In this document: positions 61,033 through 64,000 of the stretch, piece by piece
Position numbering within the stretch: the stretch's first letter is position 1
Layout: the number at the start of each line of letters is the position of its first letter
Source of the DNA: PALSA-188 sp963720075
Lineage (GTDB): Bacteria; Acidobacteriota; Terriglobia; Terriglobales; Acidobacteriaceae
Reading direction: 5' to 3'
DNA length: 64,000 bases
NCBI GenBank assembly: GCA_963720075.1
Contig: CAVREG010000005.1
Coordinates: forward strand, 124,001-188,000
The notes under the pieces: model-generated
Told to the model about the DNA's origin: nothing
What the model saw: the letters and a program-made list of their open reading frames with translations, nothing else
The model's database searches: none
Program-made: the position numbers and the translations under genes

Positions 61033-62850
61033 GTGACAGAATTCAAATTGCCGGAACTCGGTGAAAACGTTCATCAGGGCGATCTCGTCCGTTTAATGAT
61101 CTCGCCCGGCGCGAACGTTACCGAGGGCCAGGCTGTGATGGAACTCGAAACTGACAAGGCCGTGGTTGAAGTTCCCTCATCGTTGACTGGGACGGTGAAA
61201 GAAGTTCGCGTCAAGGAAGGCGAGAAGGTCAAGGTCGGACAGGTTATCTTCACCGTGGAGAACGGTGCCAAAGGAAAGTCGCAGCCAGCCGCCGAGAATG
61301 ATGAGAAGAAAGCGACGGCGGTAAAGGACAAGACCAACGGAGCGAAATCGGAGAAGAGTGTCGCTTCTCCGAAGGCCGCAGGCTCGGAGAATAGTTCCCC
61401 AATAATCGCATCGCCTACACCTAAGAAATCTTCTGAAGCTTCTTCGTCTGTAGAACCGGCCAAGTCTGATGCAACGGGTCAGGTTTCCTCATCTGCCCCG
61501 AGCGGCGCTTCCGAATTTAAACTTCCGGAATTGGGGGAAAACATAGCTCAGGGCGATTTGGTTCGGTTAATGATTGCGCCCGGCGACACCGTCTCTCAAG
61601 GACAGCCGATCATGGAGTTGGAAACGGACAAAGCTGTCATCGAGGTTCCGTCATCGGTAACGGGAGTGGTTAAAGACATTCGAGTTGAGCAAGGTGAGAA
61701 AGTCAAAGTTGGCCAGGTGATTTTTACCCTGCAAGGCGGATCGTCCGCTGCGCCCGCAGCTTCGAAACATGCGCCGGTCGAGCACGCGTCGGAACAACAC
61801 GGAGCACGGTTGTCGTTTCAGGCGGCGATTGAGGCCGAGGGGAAAACCGAGGAAGAAGTTCTTCTTCCAGATCCTCCGCAAACGCGGCCTGCGGATTTCA
61901 GCATGCCGGCACAGCTGGGCAAAGTTGCCGGCACCGAGCATCGCGATCCCATTCCAGCGGCTCCGCATGTCCGGCGACTGGCACGGGAACTTGGTCTCGA
62001 CGTTCATGAGGTGAAAGGGACAGGGCCGGGCGGGCGGATCAGCGAGGACGATGTAAAGGCATACTCGAAAGCGATGCTTACTGCGATGGCGGCGCAGGCG
62101 CCGCAGACTGGGCTTCCCCACCCAAAGCTGCCGGATTTTTCAAAATGGGGCAAGGTCGAACGGGTTTCGATGCGAGGCGTACGCCGCAAAACAGCGGAAC
62201 ATCTGTGGCAGGCCTGGAACACGATTCCGCACGTGACCCAGCAGGACAAAGCTGACATTACGGAGCTCGAACAACTACGGGCCCGCTTTGCGCCGAAAGC
62301 CCAGGAAGCCGGCGGCAAGATGACGGTCACGGCAATCGCTCTCAAGGTCTGTGCTTCCGCACTGAAAGTGTTTCCGCAATTTAATGCCAGCATTGATATG
62401 GGAACTGAAGAAATTGTTTACAAGCAGTACATCCATATCGGCGTGGCGGTGGATACTGACCGGGGACTGCTGGTTCCTGTGATTCACGACGTGGATAAGA
62501 AAAATATTGTTGAGCTCGCCGCCGAGCTGACCCAGATTTCAAAAAAGGCTAAAGAGAAGAAATTGACGGCAGACGAAATGTCGGGCGGCACTTTCACGAT
62601 CACGAATCTTGGCGGAATCGGCGGCACCGGATTTTCGCCAATCGTGAATTTTCCCGAGGTTGCAATCCTTGGGCTCTCTCGCTCCAGCATGGAGCCGGTG
62701 TGGATGAACGGAAAATTCGAACCGCGGCAGGTGATTCCGCTCTCGCTTTCGTATGACCATCGCCTGATTGACGGCGCCGATGCGGCGCGGTTCTTGCGCT
62801 GGATCGCGGAGGCATTCGAACAGCCGTTCCTGCTCTCGGTTCAGGGATGA
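61033..62850 (+). CDS. aceF: Dihydrolipoamide acetyltransferase (E2), two lipoyl domains
   Basis: 605 residues, GTG start, 17 nt after aceE. Two near-identical lipoyl domains at about 1-75 and 160-235, each with the ETDKA lipoylation Lys (ELETDKAVVEVPSS and ELETDKAVIEVPSS), joined by Ala/Ser/Lys linkers. A peripheral-subunit-binding domain follows (HVRRLARELGLDVHEVKGTGPGGRISEDDVKAY). The acetyltransferase core ends with the catalytic DHRLIDG. Forms the core of the pyruvate dehydrogenase complex. Confidence 0.96.
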   Translation: MTEFKLPELGENVHQGDLVRLMISPGANVTEGQAVMELETDKAVVEVPSSLTGTVKEVRVKEGEKVKVGQVIFTVENGAKGKSQPAAENDEKKATAVKDKTNGAKSEKSVASPKAAGSENSSPIIASPTPKKSSEASSSVEPAKSDATGQVSSSAPSGASEFKLPELGENIAQGDLVRLMIAPGDTVSQGQPIMELETDKAVIEVPSSVTGVVKDIRVEQGEKVKVGQVIFTLQGGSSAAPAASKHAPVEHASEQHGARLSFQAAIEAEGKTEEEVLLPDPPQTRPADFSMPAQLGKVAGTEHRDPIPAAPHVRRLARELGLDVHEVKGTGPGGRISEDDVKAYSKAMLTAMAAQAPQTGLPHPKLPDFSKWGKVERVSMRGVRRKTAEHLWQAWNTIPHVTQQDKADITELEQLRARFAPKAQEAGGKMTVTAIALKVCASALKVFPQFNASIDMGTEEIVYKQYIHIGVAVDTDRGLLVPVIHDVDKKNIVELAAELTQISKKAKEKKLTADEMSGGTFTITNLGGIGGTGFSPIVNFPEVAILGLSRSSMEPVWMNGKFEPRQVIPLSLSYDHRLIDGADAARFLRWIAEAFEQPFLLSVQG

Positions 62851-62954
62851 AGAAACATAGAACTACGAAAGCACGCAAAGGAAACCAGAAATCAAGAACT
62901 GAATTCTTCTCTCCGTGACTCTGTGTCCTCTGTGGTTAGAGCCTTTGATATCCA
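62851..62954. repeat. Intergenic 'ctctgtgtcctctgtggtt'-type spacer
   Basis: 104 bases between aceF and lpdA. The segment CTCTGTGTCCTCTGTGGTT near 62920-62938 matches a simple dispersed intergenic motif I associate with soil bacterial genomes; only one copy is present in this window. Could be a remnant of a non-coding repeat. Confidence 0.3.
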
Positions 62955-64000
62955 ATGACCGAAACGTCAAACATAAATATTGCTGTGGTCGGCGCAGGCC
63001 CAGGTGGATACGCTGCCGCCTTCCTCGCCGCCGATCTTGGAATGAAGGTCACACTGATTGATCAGGAAATCAACCCTGGCGGCGTTTGCCTCTATCGCGG
63101 CTGCATTCCTTCCAAATCTTTGCTGCACGTCGCGAAACTAATTGACGAATCCCGGCACGCCAAGAATTGGGGCATCGAGTTTGGCGAACCTAAAATTGAT
63201 CTAGCACGATTGCGCTCGTGGAAAGAGGGAGTGGTTAAGAAGCTGACGGGCGGCTTGGGACAGCTTTCGAAGCAGCGCGCTGTTACGTACATCCAAGGTA
63301 AGGCCGCCTTCGAGAACTCCGCTACTTTGCGAGTCACTAAAGCGGATGGCAGCGAACAGGCTCTGAGCTTCGACCGCATCATCATCGCAACAGGTTCGCG
63401 GCCATCGGTAATCCCAACCCTCAAACTCGATACCCCGCGAATGATGGACTCGACCAGCGCTTTGGACATCCAGGAAGTGCCGAAGAACTTACTGGTTATC
63501 GGCGGCGGATACATCGGCCTTGAACTGGGCAGCGTGTATGCCGCACTTGGTTCAAAAGTCTCTGTCGTCGAGATGACGGCGGGGCTATTGCCGGGAGCCG
63601 ACCGCGATCTGGTGCTTCCGCTTCACAAGCGAATAGAAAAATCCTTTGAGGCGATTTTGCTGAACACGACAGTCACTGCGGTTAAAGAAGAAGCCAACGG
63701 AATCCGCGTCAGTTTTGACGGCGCTGACGTGAACGAGCGAGAGAAGGTTTTCGAGAAGGTCCTGGTCTCGGTGGGACGAAGGCCGAACTCCGAAATTCCT
63801 TGTCTTGACAAGACTGGTGTCAAAGTCAGCCAGCGCGGCTTCATCCAGGTCAACAAGCAATTGCAGACTGACGATCCTGCCATCTATGCGATTGGAGACG
63901 TTGTCGGCGAACCCATGCTGGCTCACAAGGCTACGCATGAAGGGCGCACTGCCGTCGAGGCCATCGCGGGACACAAAGTCGCATTCGAGCCAAACGCTAT
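62955..64000 (+). CDS. lpdA: Dihydrolipoyl dehydrogenase (E3), 3' part outside window
   Basis: First 348 codons from ATG 62955; runs off the window. N-terminal FAD motif IAVVGAGPGGYAAAFLAADLG; redox-active disulfide GGVCLYRGCIPSKSLL; the second Rossmann motif NLLVIGGGYIGLELGSVYAALGSKV binds NAD; QTDDPAIYAIGDVVG near the end. Reoxidises dihydrolipoyl groups of AceF. Third gene of the complex operon. Confidence 0.95.
   Translation, partial: MTETSNINIAVVGAGPGGYAAAFLAADLGMKVTLIDQEINPGGVCLYRGCIPSKSLLHVAKLIDESRHAKNWGIEFGEPKIDLARLRSWKEGVVKKLTGGLGQLSKQRAVTYIQGKAAFENSATLRVTKADGSEQALSFDRIIIATGSRPSVIPTLKLDTPRMMDSTSALDIQEVPKNLLVIGGGYIGLELGSVYAALGSKVSVVEMTAGLLPGADRDLVLPLHKRIEKSFEAILLNTTVTAVKEEANGIRVSFDGADVNEREKVFEKVLVSVGRRPNSEIPCLDKTGVKVSQRGFIQVNKQLQTDDPAIYAIGDVVGEPMLAHKATHEGRTAVEAIAGHKVAFEPNA

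Overview
The window looks like a chromosomal segment from a member of the Acidobacteriota (Terriglobia / Koribacter-like). The main evidence is four secreted proteins with the VWFA-related domain typical of that phylum, several secreted TPR proteins, a CRTAC1-type FG-GAP/ASPIC-UnbV protein, a secreted GH106 rhamnosidase and a homodimeric-type pyruvate dehydrogenase operon. Base composition is moderately GC-rich and even by eye. I saw no tRNA, rRNA, CRISPR array, insertion sequence or prophage. The only clearly mobile-type gene pair is a small PIN-toxin module.

Layout. 1-3143 (minus): the 5' part of a secreted coiled-coil protein cut by the window edge, then an ATP-grasp ligase and zinc-metallopeptidase pair. 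3881-9171 (plus): GH106 rhamnosidase and a TPR/double-retropepsin protein. 9223-18000 (minus): FG-GAP/ASPIC-UnbV protein, TPR protein, seven-haem cytochrome c, TPR protein, VWFA protein and another TPR protein; the first four look like one periplasmic/extracellular redox or scaffold cluster. 18106-25840: pilT, a toxin-antitoxin pair with a frameshifted antitoxin, ilvE, two divergent VWFA genes, an MglA-type GTPase and a Clp-like AAA ATPase. 26022-32959: LysM/DUF4015 protein, membrane protein, DUF3052-like gene, fourth VWFA gene, a frameshifted outer-membrane protein gene, rluD and small membrane-protein genes, then ridA. 33236-42857: conserved hypothetical, rsmD, M50 protease, beta-barrel protein, serA, a secreted protein, a class V aminotransferase (probable serine-pathway partner of serA), yqeY, a frameshifted rsmI and an fmdB-like gene. 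42887-50825: a protein with a PD-(D/E)XK-like motif, tldD/tldE, a long TolC protein and truA. 50880-64000: an isopropylmalate-synthase-like enzyme, an S9 peptidase, gatB, small hypotheticals, dps, and aceE-aceF-lpdA running off the right edge.

Themes. (1) Envelope and secreted proteins dominate: VWFA, TPR, cytochrome, FG-GAP, GH106, LysM, TolC and beta-barrels. PilT and an MglA-type GTPase suggest surface motility and polarity. (2) Three genes (antitoxin, outer-membrane protein, rsmI) are each broken by what looks like one inserted or deleted base; in each case restoring one base gives a full-length reading frame. This points either to residual assembly indels or to real decay. (3) Several housekeeping genes (yqeY, gatB, rsmI) have a -10-like hexamer 7-8 nt before the ATG and no Shine-Dalgarno, as expected for leaderless mRNAs. 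(4) Palindromic intergenic repeats of one family lie downstream of tldD and, as an inverted pair, downstream of the isopropylmalate-synthase-like gene. I found no obviously new defence system. The best candidates for undescribed biology are the cytochrome/TPR/FG-GAP cluster, the ATP-grasp/peptidase pair, the orphan PD-(D/E)XK-like protein and the standalone Clp-like ATPase.
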